Source of the DNA: CAZENU01 sp965117035
GTDB taxonomy: Bacteria > Chloroflexota > Dehalococcoidia > Lucifugimonadales > CAZENU01
Length of the DNA: 64,000 nt
Reading direction: 5' to 3'
Assembly: GCA_965117035.1 (NCBI GenBank)
Contig: OZ220748.1
Span: 2,108,001-2,172,000 of the forward strand
A model generated the notes under the pieces. The model made no database searches. It saw only the letters and a program-made list of their open reading frames with translations, and was not told the DNA's origin. Shown piece after piece: positions 9,362 through 18,925 of this stretch. Each line of letters begins with the position of its first letter. The stretch's first letter is position 1. A program made the position numbers and the translations under genes.

Positions 9362-10366
9362 TCAGCGGCCTGGGGCTGAGAGCGGGCCGTGGTCGCCCGA
9401 GACCAGGTCGAGGACCGCCGACCGGCGCTCGGGCGTGGTGAACGACGCGAGCACGCCGTTCCGGGTGAACGCCCGCAGGTCGTCCGGCCCGAAGCCCAGG
9501 GACGCGGCGACCTCGTACTCGCGGCCGATACTCGTGCAGAGCCGCACGGGATCGTCCGTGCACACGGTGACCGGCACGCCCGCCTCGACAAAGTCGCGCA
9601 CCGGGTGCTCCTCCAGCGACGGCGCCGCGCCCAGCACGAAGTTAGAGGTCAGGCAGCACTCGATCGTGACCCCTGAGTCGACCAGCAGGCGCATCAGATC
9701 GTCATCGGCGGCCGCGTAGACGCCGTGCCCGATCCGGGTGATGCCCGGCAGGCGCAGCGCCGCAGCCAGGTTGACGGTCGAGAACTCCCCCGCGTGGGCC
9801 GTAATGCCGAGGCCAGCCCCGGCCGCGCGCTCCGCCCACCGGCAGGCGAGCGTCCAGTCGGCCTCCGTGTCGTATGGGTCGGGGATGAAGTCGATCCCCG
9901 CGAGCCCCTGGTCCCTCGCACGCAGGCACGTCTCGAACGCCTCGGCCCCGTCTGGCGTCGCACGCATCACGGCGATCGTCTCGGCGTGGAAGTCGGGGTA
10001 CTCCTCGCGGACGCGCCGCTCGGCCTCCCGGAACAGCGCCATATGGTCCGACCCCAGGCCGGCCCCGACGCCGACCCGGATTTCGAGCAGCACGGCCCCG
10101 TCCCTCGCGGCGTCCATCATGGTGGCGGTCGTGTACTCGACGAAGTGGACGTAGCTCACCGTGATGGGACGGAGCGCGGCCTTGTCCAGGTCCCCGTCCA
10201 GCCGCGCGAGCCGAGGCATCCCCGGCGGCAGCTCCCCAAGGCGCTTGACCGCTGCCTTCCAGTCGTAGGAGGGCCGGTCGGCGCGCGCGGCGAGCAGCCG
10301 GTCGACTTGCGCCATCGACTCAGCGTGGCGGTGTATGTCGACCTTAGGGAGCGTTGCTGTCGTCAT
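9362..10366 (-). CDS. Adenosine deaminase-family amidohydrolase
   Basis: 334 residues. Zinc-dependent TIM-barrel deaminase motifs in order are VDIHRH near the N-terminus, ITAHAGE (metal His and catalytic Glu), RIGHGV, the helical CCLTSN segment and VTVCTDDPVRLCTSI with the metal Asp. Adenosine deaminases convert adenosine or deoxyadenosine to inosine; related enzymes deaminate adenine or other purines, and substrate cannot be fixed from sequence. The second Asp of the common TDDP motif is present. It appears to be a single gene in a run of catabolic genes. Confidence 0.85.
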   Translation of the reverse strand: MTTATLPKVDIHRHAESMAQVDRLLAARADRPSYDWKAAVKRLGELPPGMPRLARLDGDLDKAALRPITVSYVHFVEYTTATMMDAARDGAVLLEIRVGVGAGLGSDHMALFREAERRVREEYPDFHAETIAVMRATPDGAEAFETCLRARDQGLAGIDFIPDPYDTEADWTLACRWAERAAGAGLGITAHAGEFSTVNLAAALRLPGITRIGHGVYAAADDDLMRLLVDSGVTIECCLTSNFVLGAAPSLEEHPVRDFVEAGVPVTVCTDDPVRLCTSIGREYEVAASLGFGPDDLRAFTRNGVLASFTTPERRSAVLDLVSGDHGPLSAPGR

Positions 10367-10523
10367 TGACCCCGTCCACGGACTCGCCGGCTACTGCCTG
10401 ACTGCGCGACGACTGTCGTCCTGAACAACGCGAAGGACCTGGGGTGGGGGCGCCTCGATCTGGCCGCCGCATCGACCCCGCCCCAGGCCCCTCACTCCGT
10501 TCGGGGCGACATTCGGCATTCGA

Positions 10524-11654
10524 CTACAGCTCACCGGACTTGTGCGATTCGAAGTAGTCCATGTCCCACTCCGCGCCCCAGCCCGGGCCGTCCGGCGGCG
10601 CGACGCGGCCCTTGTGCGGCAGCACGGGGTTCGTCATGCCGTACTCCCGGCAGGCCCGCTCGTGCTCCCCGCCGAACGACTCGTAGTAGGTCGTGTTCGA
10701 TATGCTGACCATCAGGTGCGCGTGCACCAGCCCACCGAGGCCGCCCGCGCCGTTCAGCTCGACTCCCGTGCCGTGCAGCTCGGCCAGGTGGGCCAGCTTC
10801 AGCACCGGCGTCGTCCCGTTCCGCGCGTTCGCGCGGATCAGGTCCGTTGCGCCAGCGATCAGCCACTGCGCCGACAGGTCCACGTCGGCCATCATCGTCT
10901 CCGGCGCCAGGATGGGGATGTCCAGCGTGTCGCACAGCGCCTTCATCTGGGAGAGGTGGCGCTCCGGCAGCGGCTCCTCCAGCCACCGGTAGTCGAGCTC
11001 CTCCAGCGCGCGGCCGATGCGGACCGCCTGCGCGAAGGAGTAGATCGCGACTGGGTCGTGCATCGCGTCGATGTCCGGCCCGACCGCCTCCCGGACCGCC
11101 GTCAGCCACTCGATGTTCTCGTTCACCGGGTGGTAGAAGTGGTCCTTGACGGCGGGGAAGCCGTTGTCGACGGCGCGTGCGGCGTCCTCGGCCGCCAGCT
11201 CCTTCGTCGCGCCGCCGATGTTCATGTACACCGGCGCAGAGTCGCGGACGCGCCCGATGATGGCGTGCACGGGCAGCCCCGCCGCCTTGCCGACGATGTC
11301 CCACAGGCAGTTGTCGAACGCCCCGGCCCACCCCGGAAGGAAGTAGACCCACCGCGTCCCGGTGTGGAGCTTCTGGTAGAGCAGCTCGCGGTGCAACGGG
11401 TCCTCGCCGACGACCAGGTGACGTAGCTGCTTGAGGTACGTCTCGGTCAGCGGAGTCGGGTGGCTCTGCACGTCGCAAATGCCCTCGATACCCTCGTCGG
11501 TCGTCACTCGCATCACGTGGACGCGCCCCGGCTCGTTGACCGCGCCCATGTGAATCCACCTGTCCCTGCCCATGCCGGGGATCAGCCCGAGGTCGAATGT
11601 CCTGGTACCCTGCTCCGTCTCGAAGACGGACACGTCGATGCCGGTGATCTTCAT
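10524..11654 (-). CDS. Enolase-superfamily enzyme (mandelate racemase/muconate lactonizing-like), copy 1
   Basis: 376 residues. Capping domain plus TIM barrel with Mg2+ ligands in AMHDPVA, WLEEPLPE and APETMM. The usual barrel lysine pair appears as VKDH, so the general base set differs from muconate cycloisomerases and is closer to sugar-acid dehydratases; the substrate is unknown. The ATG at 11654 has GAGGAGG upstream; a longer frame reaches into the divergent gene. It is transcribed away from the 2-hydroxyacid dehydrogenase at 11784, sharing a 129-bp intergenic region, so joint control in sugar-acid use is plausible. Confidence 0.85.
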   Translation of the reverse strand: MKITGIDVSVFETEQGTRTFDLGLIPGMGRDRWIHMGAVNEPGRVHVMRVTTDEGIEGICDVQSHPTPLTETYLKQLRHLVVGEDPLHRELLYQKLHTGTRWVYFLPGWAGAFDNCLWDIVGKAAGLPVHAIIGRVRDSAPVYMNIGGATKELAAEDAARAVDNGFPAVKDHFYHPVNENIEWLTAVREAVGPDIDAMHDPVAIYSFAQAVRIGRALEELDYRWLEEPLPERHLSQMKALCDTLDIPILAPETMMADVDLSAQWLIAGATDLIRANARNGTTPVLKLAHLAELHGTGVELNGAGGLGGLVHAHLMVSISNTTYYESFGGEHERACREYGMTNPVLPHKGRVAPPDGPGWGAEWDMDYFESHKSGEL

Positions 11655-11783
11655 CGTCGCCTCCTCGCCGCGGACTGGTGGCCGCAGGCCTGTCGCGCGG
11701 CTAAGGATACACGCGCCGGCCCCGTCGCGCGTACAATGAGCGCGACAGGCAGCGGACGCACGGCGATCAGCGGAGGGCATCCG

Positions 11784-12662
11784 ATGAACATCCTTCTGAA
11801 CACCGACCTCGAAGACGAGCACAAGGAGCGGATCAGGGCCGTCGCCGACGACGTCAGCCTGCTCGAGTTCGACTCGCCGGGCGAGGCGTTGGAGGCGATG
11901 CCGGAGGTCGACGTCGTGCTGGGCGGCATCACGCCCGAGCTGCTGGCGCGGGCCGACAGGCTGCGCTGGGTACAGACCGGAGGCGCCGGAGCGGACGGGA
12001 CGCTATTCCCGGAGTTCGTCGCGAGCGACGTGCTGCTGACGAGCGCCAAGGGGACGGTCGGCGTCCACCTCGCCGAGCACGCGATGGCCCTGCTCCTGGG
12101 GCTCACCCGCGGGATCGCGCACGCCGTCCGCAAGCACGGCTGGGACCAGCGCATGCCCATCCGAGACGCGTCATGGGAGCTGATGGGCCGCACCCTCGGC
12201 GTCGTCGGACTCGGCGGCACGGGACTACACATGGCGGCGCTGGCATCCGGCTTCGGGATGCGGGTCATCGCCGTCGACCCGGAGGACGTCGATCTGCCGG
12301 ACCATGTCGAGTCGTGCTGGAAGATGGGCCACTTCCACGACCTGCTCAGGGAGTCGGACGTCGTGGGCGTCTGCGCGCTGCTGATCAACGTGACGCGGGG
12401 CAGGATCGTCGACGAGGCGGCGCTGATGGAGGCGCTCGAGGGCGGCCAGATCGGCGGCGCGGGCCTCGACGTCACGCCTCGGGAGCCGCTGCCACTCGAC
12501 CACCCGCTCTGGAACATGGACAACGTGATCGTAACGCCGCACGCCGCGGGTGGCTCGCCGGCCCGCGACGGCAGGCTCGTAGACCTGTTCTGCGACAACC
12601 TCCGCCGCTTCATCGACGGCGCCCCGATGCTCAGCATCATAGACAAGCAGAAGGGCTACTAG
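11784..12662 (+). CDS. D-2-hydroxyacid dehydrogenase family protein with an apparent internal deletion
   Basis: 292 residues. NAD-binding loop GLGGTG, then catalytic Arg in NVTRGRIVDE, Glu in LDVTPREPL and His in TPHAAG, so the catalytic triad is present. Between DVVGVCA and LLINVTRG the roughly 20-25 residues that normally run from the PLTPET loop to the next strand are missing in frame; the NAD-binding fold is therefore shortened and activity is doubtful. ATG at 11784 with GGAGG nearby. It is divergent from the enolase-superfamily gene and convergent with the next one. Confidence 0.8.
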   Translation: MNILLNTDLEDEHKERIRAVADDVSLLEFDSPGEALEAMPEVDVVLGGITPELLARADRLRWVQTGGAGADGTLFPEFVASDVLLTSAKGTVGVHLAEHAMALLLGLTRGIAHAVRKHGWDQRMPIRDASWELMGRTLGVVGLGGTGLHMAALASGFGMRVIAVDPEDVDLPDHVESCWKMGHFHDLLRESDVVGVCALLINVTRGRIVDEAALMEALEGGQIGGAGLDVTPREPLPLDHPLWNMDNVIVTPHAAGGSPARDGRLVDLFCDNLRRFIDGAPMLSIIDKQKGY

Positions 12663-12705
12663 CGCCGGTGTGCGATGGCGCGGGCCTTCCCGGGTCCCGT
12701 CGGGC

Positions 12706-13824
12706 TTAACCCCAGCCGTCTACTGAGTACCGGGCTACGGCCGCTTCGTCGAGCTCGATGCCGAGGCCTGGGGCAGTCGGCAGCGCGAGGCCTCCCGGCA
12801 CCACCTCCAGCGCGGTCGAAAACAGCATTCCCAGGTTGAGCACCGTGAAGTCGGGGAAGTACTCGACCCAGGTCGCGTTGGGCGTCGAGCCCACGAGGTG
12901 CACGTGCAGGTCGGCCAGCCAGTGGGGCGCGACGGGGATGTCGTGGGCGGCGGCGAGCGCTGCGATGCGGCGCCACTCGGTGATGCCGCCGCAGACGCCC
13001 GCGTCCGGCTGCAGGATGGACGCCGCGCCCCGCTCGACAATGTCGGCGAACTCCCAGCGCGTCGCGTGTATCTCGCCCGTCGCTACGGGCGTCGCCACGG
13101 CGGCCGCGACCTCGGCGTGGCCCCGGATGTCGTCCGGCATGAGCGGCTCCTCGATCCAACCAGGGGCCCACTCCTCCCACTCGCGCACGGCCCTGATCGC
13201 GTTGCCAGCGTCCGGCCAGGCGTTGTTCGCATCGAGGAACAGCGGGACGTCGGGGCCGACGGCCTCCCGCGCGGCCGCGATCCGGGCCGCGTCCTCAGGG
13301 GTGGAGACGCCGCCGACCTTGATCTTGACCGCGTCGAAGCCCATGCCGAGGTAGCCGCGCATCTCTTCGGCGAGGTCGTCGGGAGTCTTGCCCTCGGCGT
13401 AGTATCCGCCGCTGGCGTAGGCGGGCGCCATCTCGTCCCGGTAGCCGCCCAGGTACCGGTACAGGGGCAGGCCCGCCTCCCTGGAGACGGCGTCCCACAG
13501 CGCCTGGTCGATCGCGCTGATGGCCCGGACCACGGCCCCCCGGCGCCCCTGCAGCAGCGCCTCCCGGAACATCGAGCTCCAGATCGCCTCGACCTGGTGC
13601 GGGTCGCGGCCGACGACCGAGTCGCGCAGCAGGTCGCGTACCGCCAGCGTGGCGAGTCCCCCTCCCCGGTTGCCGACGTAACAGAAGCCGATGCCCTCGG
13701 CGCCCGTGTCGGTCCGCACGCGCACCAGCGTGTAGTGGCGCTCCGTCAGGGCGCGCGTGGCTATCGCGATTCCGCCGTCCAGCGGCACGACGCAGGTGGT
13801 CGCTTCGACTGACGTTACTCTCAT
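12706..13824 (-). CDS. Enolase-superfamily enzyme (muconate lactonizing-like), copy 2
   Basis: 372 residues. The barrel signature is complete: KIKVGG lysine pair, metal ligands in FLDANNAW, WIEEPL and ATGEIH, then DAGVCGGITEW and a histidine-rich strand near PHWLADLHVH. This matches the muconate cycloisomerase/mandelate racemase set, acting by proton abstraction next to a carboxylate; the substrate is unknown. It starts at ATG 13824 and is divergent from argJ, with 155 bp between them. Confidence 0.87.
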   Translation of the reverse strand: MRVTSVEATTCVVPLDGGIAIATRALTERHYTLVRVRTDTGAEGIGFCYVGNRGGGLATLAVRDLLRDSVVGRDPHQVEAIWSSMFREALLQGRRGAVVRAISAIDQALWDAVSREAGLPLYRYLGGYRDEMAPAYASGGYYAEGKTPDDLAEEMRGYLGMGFDAVKIKVGGVSTPEDAARIAAAREAVGPDVPLFLDANNAWPDAGNAIRAVREWEEWAPGWIEEPLMPDDIRGHAEVAAAVATPVATGEIHATRWEFADIVERGAASILQPDAGVCGGITEWRRIAALAAAHDIPVAPHWLADLHVHLVGSTPNATWVEYFPDFTVLNLGMLFSTALEVVPGGLALPTAPGLGIELDEAAVARYSVDGWG

Positions 13825-13904
13825 GGCGCGGCTGCTACCTTCCTCGAGTGTGTGGAGCCGTAGGATACACCCGTCGCCGCGGCGATGGGTCCCCAATAGG
13901 GCTA

Positions 13905-13913
13905 TGCTATACT
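13905..13913 (+). promoter_or_regulatory. Extended -10 promoter for the arginine genes
   Basis: TGCTATACT matches an extended -10 (TGn-TATACT). No good -35 is visible, which is usual for this promoter class. It lies 67 bp before the argJ start and just upstream of the leader hairpin. Confidence 0.5.
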
Positions 13914-13921
13914 TCGCAGAC

Positions 13922-13954
13922 CGTCCCGCCTGGCTTCAGCCAGAATGCGGGACG
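13922..13954 (+). promoter_or_regulatory. Nested hairpin in the argJ leader
   Basis: Outer arms CGTCCCGC (13922-13929) and GCGGGACG (13947-13954) enclose inner arms CTGGC/GCCAG with a TTCA loop, separated by a 3-nt bulge on the 3' side only. The structure sits between promoter and ribosome site and is not followed by a U-run, so it is not a classical terminator. Translational control or an operator is possible. Confidence 0.45.
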
Positions 13955-13979
13955 TACTTTCCCAAGAGGGTATGACGAC

Positions 13980-15197
13980 GTGGCCGCGATGATCGAGCTC
14001 GTACAGGACGGCGGCGTCACCTCGCCGAAGGGCTTCGTGGCGGGGGCCGTATACGCCGGGATCAAGTCCGAGGCCTCGGGCGTGCTGGACCTCGGCGTCC
14101 TGCTTTCCGAGGGACCCGCGGCGGTCGCCGGCACCTTCACGAAGAACGGGGTCGTATCGCCGTCCGTTGTGCTGTCTCGGGAGCGTGCGGCGAGCGGGAC
14201 CGCCCGTGGCGTCGTCTGCAACAGCGGCTGCGCCAACTGCGCAGTGGGACCCCAGGGGCTTACCGACGCCGAGGAGATGGCGGCGCTCGCTGCCAGCCAC
14301 GCCGGCGTCGGCTCCGAAGAGATACTCGTGTGCAGCACCGGCCTCATCGGCGTCGAGTTGCCGATGGCGCTGATCAGGCAGAACATCGGCAACGTCGAGC
14401 TGACCGACAACGGCGGGGCCGACTTCGCGCGGGCCATCATGACGACAGACACGCGGCCCAAGGAGATCGCCGTCTCCGTCGATATCGGAGGCACGAAGAT
14501 CACGCTGGGAGGCGCCGCGAAGGGCGTCGGCATGGTCCACCCCGACATGGCGACGATGCTGGCGTTCATCTCCACCGACGCGGCCGTTGAGCCCGGCTTC
14601 CTGCAGAGCGCCCTGAGCGAGGCCGTCGACGCGTCGTTCAACATGATCGACGTCGACGGCGACACGAGTACGAACGACACGGTCCTCGTGTTCGCGAACG
14701 GGATGGCAGGCGGCGACCGGATAAGCGAGGGCTCGGCCGGAGCGGCAGGGTTCACGGAAGCGTTGACCTACGTCTGCGTCGCGCTGGCCAAGAAACTGGC
14801 CTCCGACGGCGAGGGCGCACGCACGCTGATAGAGGTGATCGTCGAGGGCGCGGCCAGCGACGAAGACGCGAGAAAGGCGGCGCGCAGCGTCGCGAGCTCG
14901 CTGCTCGTCAAGGCGATGGTCCACGGCAGGGACCCGAACTGGGGCCGCGTCATGATGGCGATCGGCAAGAGCGGCGCCGCTTTCGAAGAGTCGAATATCG
15001 ACCTGTTCATCGCCGGAATCCAGATGGTGCACGAGGGCGTGGCGATCCCGTACCTGAAGGACGCCGTGATCAGCGCGATGGCCGCGGCCGAGCTCCGCCT
15101 GACCGTCGACCTCAACGGTGGCGACGCCAGCGCGACCGCGTGGGGCTGCGACCTTACCGAAGAGTACGTCACCTTCAACTCCGCCTACAGCACGTAG
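13980..15197 (+). CDS. argJ: Bifunctional ornithine acetyltransferase / N-acetylglutamate synthase
   Basis: About 405 residues. ArgJ transfers acetyl from N-acetylornithine to glutamate and often also makes N-acetylglutamate from acetyl-CoA. N-terminal VTSPKGF and NSGCANC segments and the self-cleavage region GVGMVHPDMATML are present; cleavage should fall before Thr192, which becomes the nucleophile. The GTG at 13980 has AGAGGG nine bases upstream; ATG at 13989 is the alternative. It is the first gene of the arginine cluster. Confidence 0.93.
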   Translation: MAAMIELVQDGGVTSPKGFVAGAVYAGIKSEASGVLDLGVLLSEGPAAVAGTFTKNGVVSPSVVLSRERAASGTARGVVCNSGCANCAVGPQGLTDAEEMAALAASHAGVGSEEILVCSTGLIGVELPMALIRQNIGNVELTDNGGADFARAIMTTDTRPKEIAVSVDIGGTKITLGGAAKGVGMVHPDMATMLAFISTDAAVEPGFLQSALSEAVDASFNMIDVDGDTSTNDTVLVFANGMAGGDRISEGSAGAAGFTEALTYVCVALAKKLASDGEGARTLIEVIVEGAASDEDARKAARSVASSLLVKAMVHGRDPNWGRVMMAIGKSGAAFEESNIDLFIAGIQMVHEGVAIPYLKDAVISAMAAAELRLTVDLNGGDASATAWGCDLTEEYVTFNSAYST

Positions 15198-15252
15198 GAC
15201 GAGGGTCGGGACGTTCGGGCACCGGGCTCCCCACGACTCCCCGCACACGACG

Positions 15253-16131
15253 ATGATGGAAGCACAGAGCCGCCGCACCTACGACCAGAGCGCGGAAGAG
15301 CCGCACGGGTCGGACGAGTCGGCAGCGACGCCGGAGAAGGACCCCGATGCCGTTGGGACGATCGTAGTCAAGATTGGCGGCAGCACGCTCGGCAGCCACG
15401 ACACGACGCTGGAGGACCTGGTCGCCCTGCAGAGCCAGGGCATACAGCCCATCGTCGTGCACGGCGGCGGCAAGACGATCAGCGAGTGGATGGAGCGGCA
15501 GGGCGTGCGCCCGAGGTTCGTTCGCGGCCTGCGCGTGACCGACGAGCCCAGCCTCGACATCGTCGTCGCAGTGCTCTCGGGCGTCGTCAACAAGGCCATC
15601 GTCGCGTCCATACTGGCGCTCGACGGGCGGGCGGTTGGACTGTCGGGAGTCGATGGTGGTATGCTGCGCGCCAAGGTCATGGACCCGGAGCTTGGACTCG
15701 TCGGCAGCGTGGTGGAGGTCTCCCCAGGCCCCGCCCGCGCCGTGATGGAAGCCGGTTTCATGCCGGTCATCGCCCCCGTGGCAGTGCGGAGCCCAGAGGA
15801 GGCTGGCACACACGGGGGTTCGTTACTGAACGTGAATGCGGACACTGCAGCCGGAGAGGTCGCGCTGGCCCTTGGGGCGGAGCGCCTGGTCTTCCTGACC
15901 GACGTCCCCGGCGTGATGGACTCGTCCCGCAGGGTGATGCCGAGGCTCACGCGGCGGCAGGCTGGTGGACTGATGACCTCAGGCGTCGTCGCCGGGGGCA
16001 TGGTCCCCAAGATCGGGGCCTGCCTCAGGGCGCTCGACGAGGTGGGCTCGACTCACATAGTCGACGGCCGCGAGCCGCATGCCCTCCGGGATGTCCTGGA
16101 AGGGGCTGACCTGGGTACCCGGGTCGGATAG
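15253..16131 (+). CDS. argB: Acetylglutamate kinase
   Basis: 292 residues, amino-acid kinase fold: VVKIGGS phosphate loop, VHGGGK, the substrate region NVNADTAAGEVALALGAE, FLTDVPGV and a C-terminal GGMVPKI. It phosphorylates N-acetylglutamate in arginine synthesis. A ~35-residue hydrophilic N-terminal tail precedes the fold; two adjacent ATGs (15253, 15256) are possible starts. It follows argJ by 55 bp. The C-terminal region is compatible with arginine-sensitive enzymes, but feedback control cannot be proven from sequence. Confidence 0.93.
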   Translation: MMEAQSRRTYDQSAEEPHGSDESAATPEKDPDAVGTIVVKIGGSTLGSHDTTLEDLVALQSQGIQPIVVHGGGKTISEWMERQGVRPRFVRGLRVTDEPSLDIVVAVLSGVVNKAIVASILALDGRAVGLSGVDGGMLRAKVMDPELGLVGSVVEVSPGPARAVMEAGFMPVIAPVAVRSPEEAGTHGGSLLNVNADTAAGEVALALGAERLVFLTDVPGVMDSSRRVMPRLTRRQAGGLMTSGVVAGGMVPKIGACLRALDEVGSTHIVDGREPHALRDVLEGADLGTRVG

Positions 16132-16139
16132 GGGAATCG

Positions 16140-18923
16140 ATGGCATCGTACTTCCAAGAGGAATCGGGCCTCTCTGTCGACCTGGCCGGGGCGATCCCGG
16201 CACAGTTGCGGCAAAGATGGAAATGGCTGGTCGGCGCCGCCGCCCTGATCGCGTTCTTCGTGTTGCTCAACGTCCTCCGCGGTGTCTATACGGACTGGCT
16301 GTGGTTCGGTGAGCTCGGGTTCCGCGGCGTCTACGTGACGGTCCTGGTCACCAGGCTCGTGCTGTTCCTGCTCTGGGGCAGCATCTTCGGCGTTCTCGCC
16401 GGCGCAAGCCTCTACTTCGCGTACAAGCAGTCCGCGGGCCCCGAGGAGTCGCCGCTGCCGCAGCCGACGGCCGACTTCCTGCGGCGGGCGATCTCCTGGG
16501 GCACGATAGCCGGCGCCGCCGTTCTCAGCATAGTGTTCGGCCTGTTCGCGGCGACCGAGTGGGAGCTCTTTCTCAGGTTCTGGAACGCCGTCGCCTTCGG
16601 TGAGTCCGACCCGTTCTTCAACCAGGACGTGTCGTTCTACGTCTTCAGCCTGCCGCTGTACGAGTTCGTGCGCGGCTGGTTCTTCAACGCCGGGATAGTC
16701 ATCCTGATAGCGACGGGTGTGCTGTACTTCGTCCGGTTCAGCTTCCGCGGAGTAGGCTTCGAGTTCACCCCTCAGCTCAAGGTCCACCTGTCCATCATAG
16801 TCGCCGGCATATTCCTGACATTGGCCGTCGGTCACTGGCTCGACCGCTGGGGCCTGGTGCTGTCAGAGGAGGGCGCGGTGTTCGGCGCCGCCTACACCGA
16901 CGTCAACGCCCGCAGCCCAGCGCTGGTCATCTTGACCGTGGTCGCCGCGGCGGTCGCCGTGCTCATGGTGGTCAACGCCTACATGCGCAGCGTCCGGCTG
17001 GCCGTCGGAGGCGTGGCGCTCTGGCTCGTGCTGCTGATCGTGCTGCAGCTCGCCTGGCCGAGGACGATGCAGCGCTTCACGGTCACGCCGAACGAGTTCG
17101 TGAAGGAGAGCGAGTACATCGCCAGGAACATCGACTTCACGCGCCGCGGCTACGACCTGGCCGGGGTGAGCGTGCGCCCCTACCCCGTCGACCCGGCGCT
17201 GTCGGAGGAGCTCATTGCCGACAACCTCCAGACCGTGGACAACATCCGGCTCTGGGACCACGGCCCCCTCCTGAACGTGTACAGGCAGATTCAGCAGATA
17301 CGGCCCTACTACGACTTCGAGGATGCCGACGTCGATCGGTACACCGTGGACGGCGAGTACCGGCAGGTGATGCTGGCGGCCCGGGAGGTCGCGCAGGAGA
17401 AGCTGGAGGACGACGCGCAGACGTGGATCAACACCCGGCTGCGGTTCACCCACGGCTTCGGGGTCGCCATGAGCCCGGTGACCGACTTCACCCCTGAGGG
17501 CCGCCCCGAGTTCTTCGCCAAGGACATCCCCGCCGACGGCGTCATCAGCGTGCAGGCGTCGGAGGACGCCGAGCCGGACGTGCTTATCGAGAACCCTCGC
17601 ATCTACTACGGCGAGAAGACCACGGACTACGTGATCGTGAACTCCAACACGGCCGAGCTCGACTACCAGGCCGAGGGCGGGGAGCTCAAGAGCAACTTCT
17701 ACGACGGACGCGGCGGCGTCCCCCTGAGCTCCTTTATCCGCCGGATCGCGTACGCATGGCAGTTCGCGGACATTAACGTCCTGATCACCGGCGAGATCAC
17801 GAGCGACAGCAGCATCCAGTACCGGCGGGAAATCCAGGAGCGCGTCCAGACGGTCGCTCCATTCCTGCAGTTGGACAATGACCCATACATCGTCGCCGCG
17901 GACGGCCAGCTCTTCTGGATCCAGGACGCGTACACCACCTCGGACCGCTACCCCTACTCGACCCCTCATCCCATCGGGTTCAACTACATCCGCAACAGCG
18001 TCAAGGTGGTGGTGGACGCCTACAATGGCGACCTCGCCTTCTACGTGGTAGACCCGGGCGACCCGATAGTGCGCATGTACCGCTCGGTGTTCCCGGACCT
18101 GTTCGCGGACCTGGACGACATGCCCTCTGACCTGCGCGAGCACCTCCGGTACCCGCAGGACCTGTTCGGCTTCCAGGCCGCCACATACCTCAGGTACCAC
18201 ATGCTGGACCCGCAGGACTTCTACAACCTGGAAGACATCTGGAGCATACCGAACGAGAAGTTCGGCCAGAGCGGCGATCTGCGGCCCGTGGAGCCCTACT
18301 ACGTGATCATGAAGATCCCGGAGGAGGAGCGGGAGGAGTTCGTCCTGCTGATCCCCTATACGCGCAACGAGCCGCCCATCCTCGCAGGCTGGCTGGCCGC
18401 CCGCAACGACGGCGAGAACTACGGCGAGCTGGTCGCGTTCGACTTCCCGAAGGAGCGGCAGGTGGACAGCCCGCAGCAGGTCGAGGCCAAGATCGACAAC
18501 GACCCGACGATATCGGAGTGGTTCACGCTGCGTTGCCAGGAAGGCTCGGACTGCATACGCGGCAACCTGCTGGTGATACCGATGGCGCTGGGGGAAGAGT
18601 TCGGTCTGCTGTACGCCGAGCCGATATATCTCCGCGCAGAAGGGATCGATTTCCCCGAGCTGAAGAAGGTGATCCTCGCGACCGGCGACCGCGTCGTGAT
18701 GGAGGACTCGGTGCCGGAGGCCGTCGCCGCCCTGACCGGCTACACGGGATCGGTGTCGGGTCCGGGCCCATCGCGCGACGACGCGCCGGCATCCGTGGCG
18801 CCCGACCTGCGCATCGGCCAGGAGCTGGAGCGCCTCACCGAGGCGATCGAGACGATCAAAGAGGAGCTGAACAACCTCGAGGAGTCGCTGAAGCGGCTGG
18901 CCGAGTTGTCGGGAGGAAACTAG
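16140..18923 (+). CDS. UPF0182 (COG1615) family membrane protein
   Basis: 927 residues. Seven hydrophobic segments occupy roughly the first 320 residues (for example AALIAFFVLLNVL and LAVGGVALWLVLLIVL), followed by a large extracytoplasmic domain with RRIAYAWQFADINVL and PYIVAADGQLFWI, hallmarks of UPF0182. The last ~40 residues form a charged coiled coil. Function is unknown; the family is common in actinobacteria, cyanobacteria and Chloroflexota. It sits eight bases after argB and two before argD, so it is co-transcribed with arginine genes without an obvious link. Confidence 0.93.
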   Translation: MASYFQEESGLSVDLAGAIPAQLRQRWKWLVGAAALIAFFVLLNVLRGVYTDWLWFGELGFRGVYVTVLVTRLVLFLLWGSIFGVLAGASLYFAYKQSAGPEESPLPQPTADFLRRAISWGTIAGAAVLSIVFGLFAATEWELFLRFWNAVAFGESDPFFNQDVSFYVFSLPLYEFVRGWFFNAGIVILIATGVLYFVRFSFRGVGFEFTPQLKVHLSIIVAGIFLTLAVGHWLDRWGLVLSEEGAVFGAAYTDVNARSPALVILTVVAAAVAVLMVVNAYMRSVRLAVGGVALWLVLLIVLQLAWPRTMQRFTVTPNEFVKESEYIARNIDFTRRGYDLAGVSVRPYPVDPALSEELIADNLQTVDNIRLWDHGPLLNVYRQIQQIRPYYDFEDADVDRYTVDGEYRQVMLAAREVAQEKLEDDAQTWINTRLRFTHGFGVAMSPVTDFTPEGRPEFFAKDIPADGVISVQASEDAEPDVLIENPRIYYGEKTTDYVIVNSNTAELDYQAEGGELKSNFYDGRGGVPLSSFIRRIAYAWQFADINVLITGEITSDSSIQYRREIQERVQTVAPFLQLDNDPYIVAADGQLFWIQDAYTTSDRYPYSTPHPIGFNYIRNSVKVVVDAYNGDLAFYVVDPGDPIVRMYRSVFPDLFADLDDMPSDLREHLRYPQDLFGFQAATYLRYHMLDPQDFYNLEDIWSIPNEKFGQSGDLRPVEPYYVIMKIPEEEREEFVLLIPYTRNEPPILAGWLAARNDGENYGELVAFDFPKERQVDSPQQVEAKIDNDPTISEWFTLRCQEGSDCIRGNLLVIPMALGEEFGLLYAEPIYLRAEGIDFPELKKVILATGDRVVMEDSVPEAVAALTGYTGSVSGPGPSRDDAPASVAPDLRIGQELERLTEAIETIKEELNNLEESLKRLAELSGGN

Positions 18924-18925
18924 AA

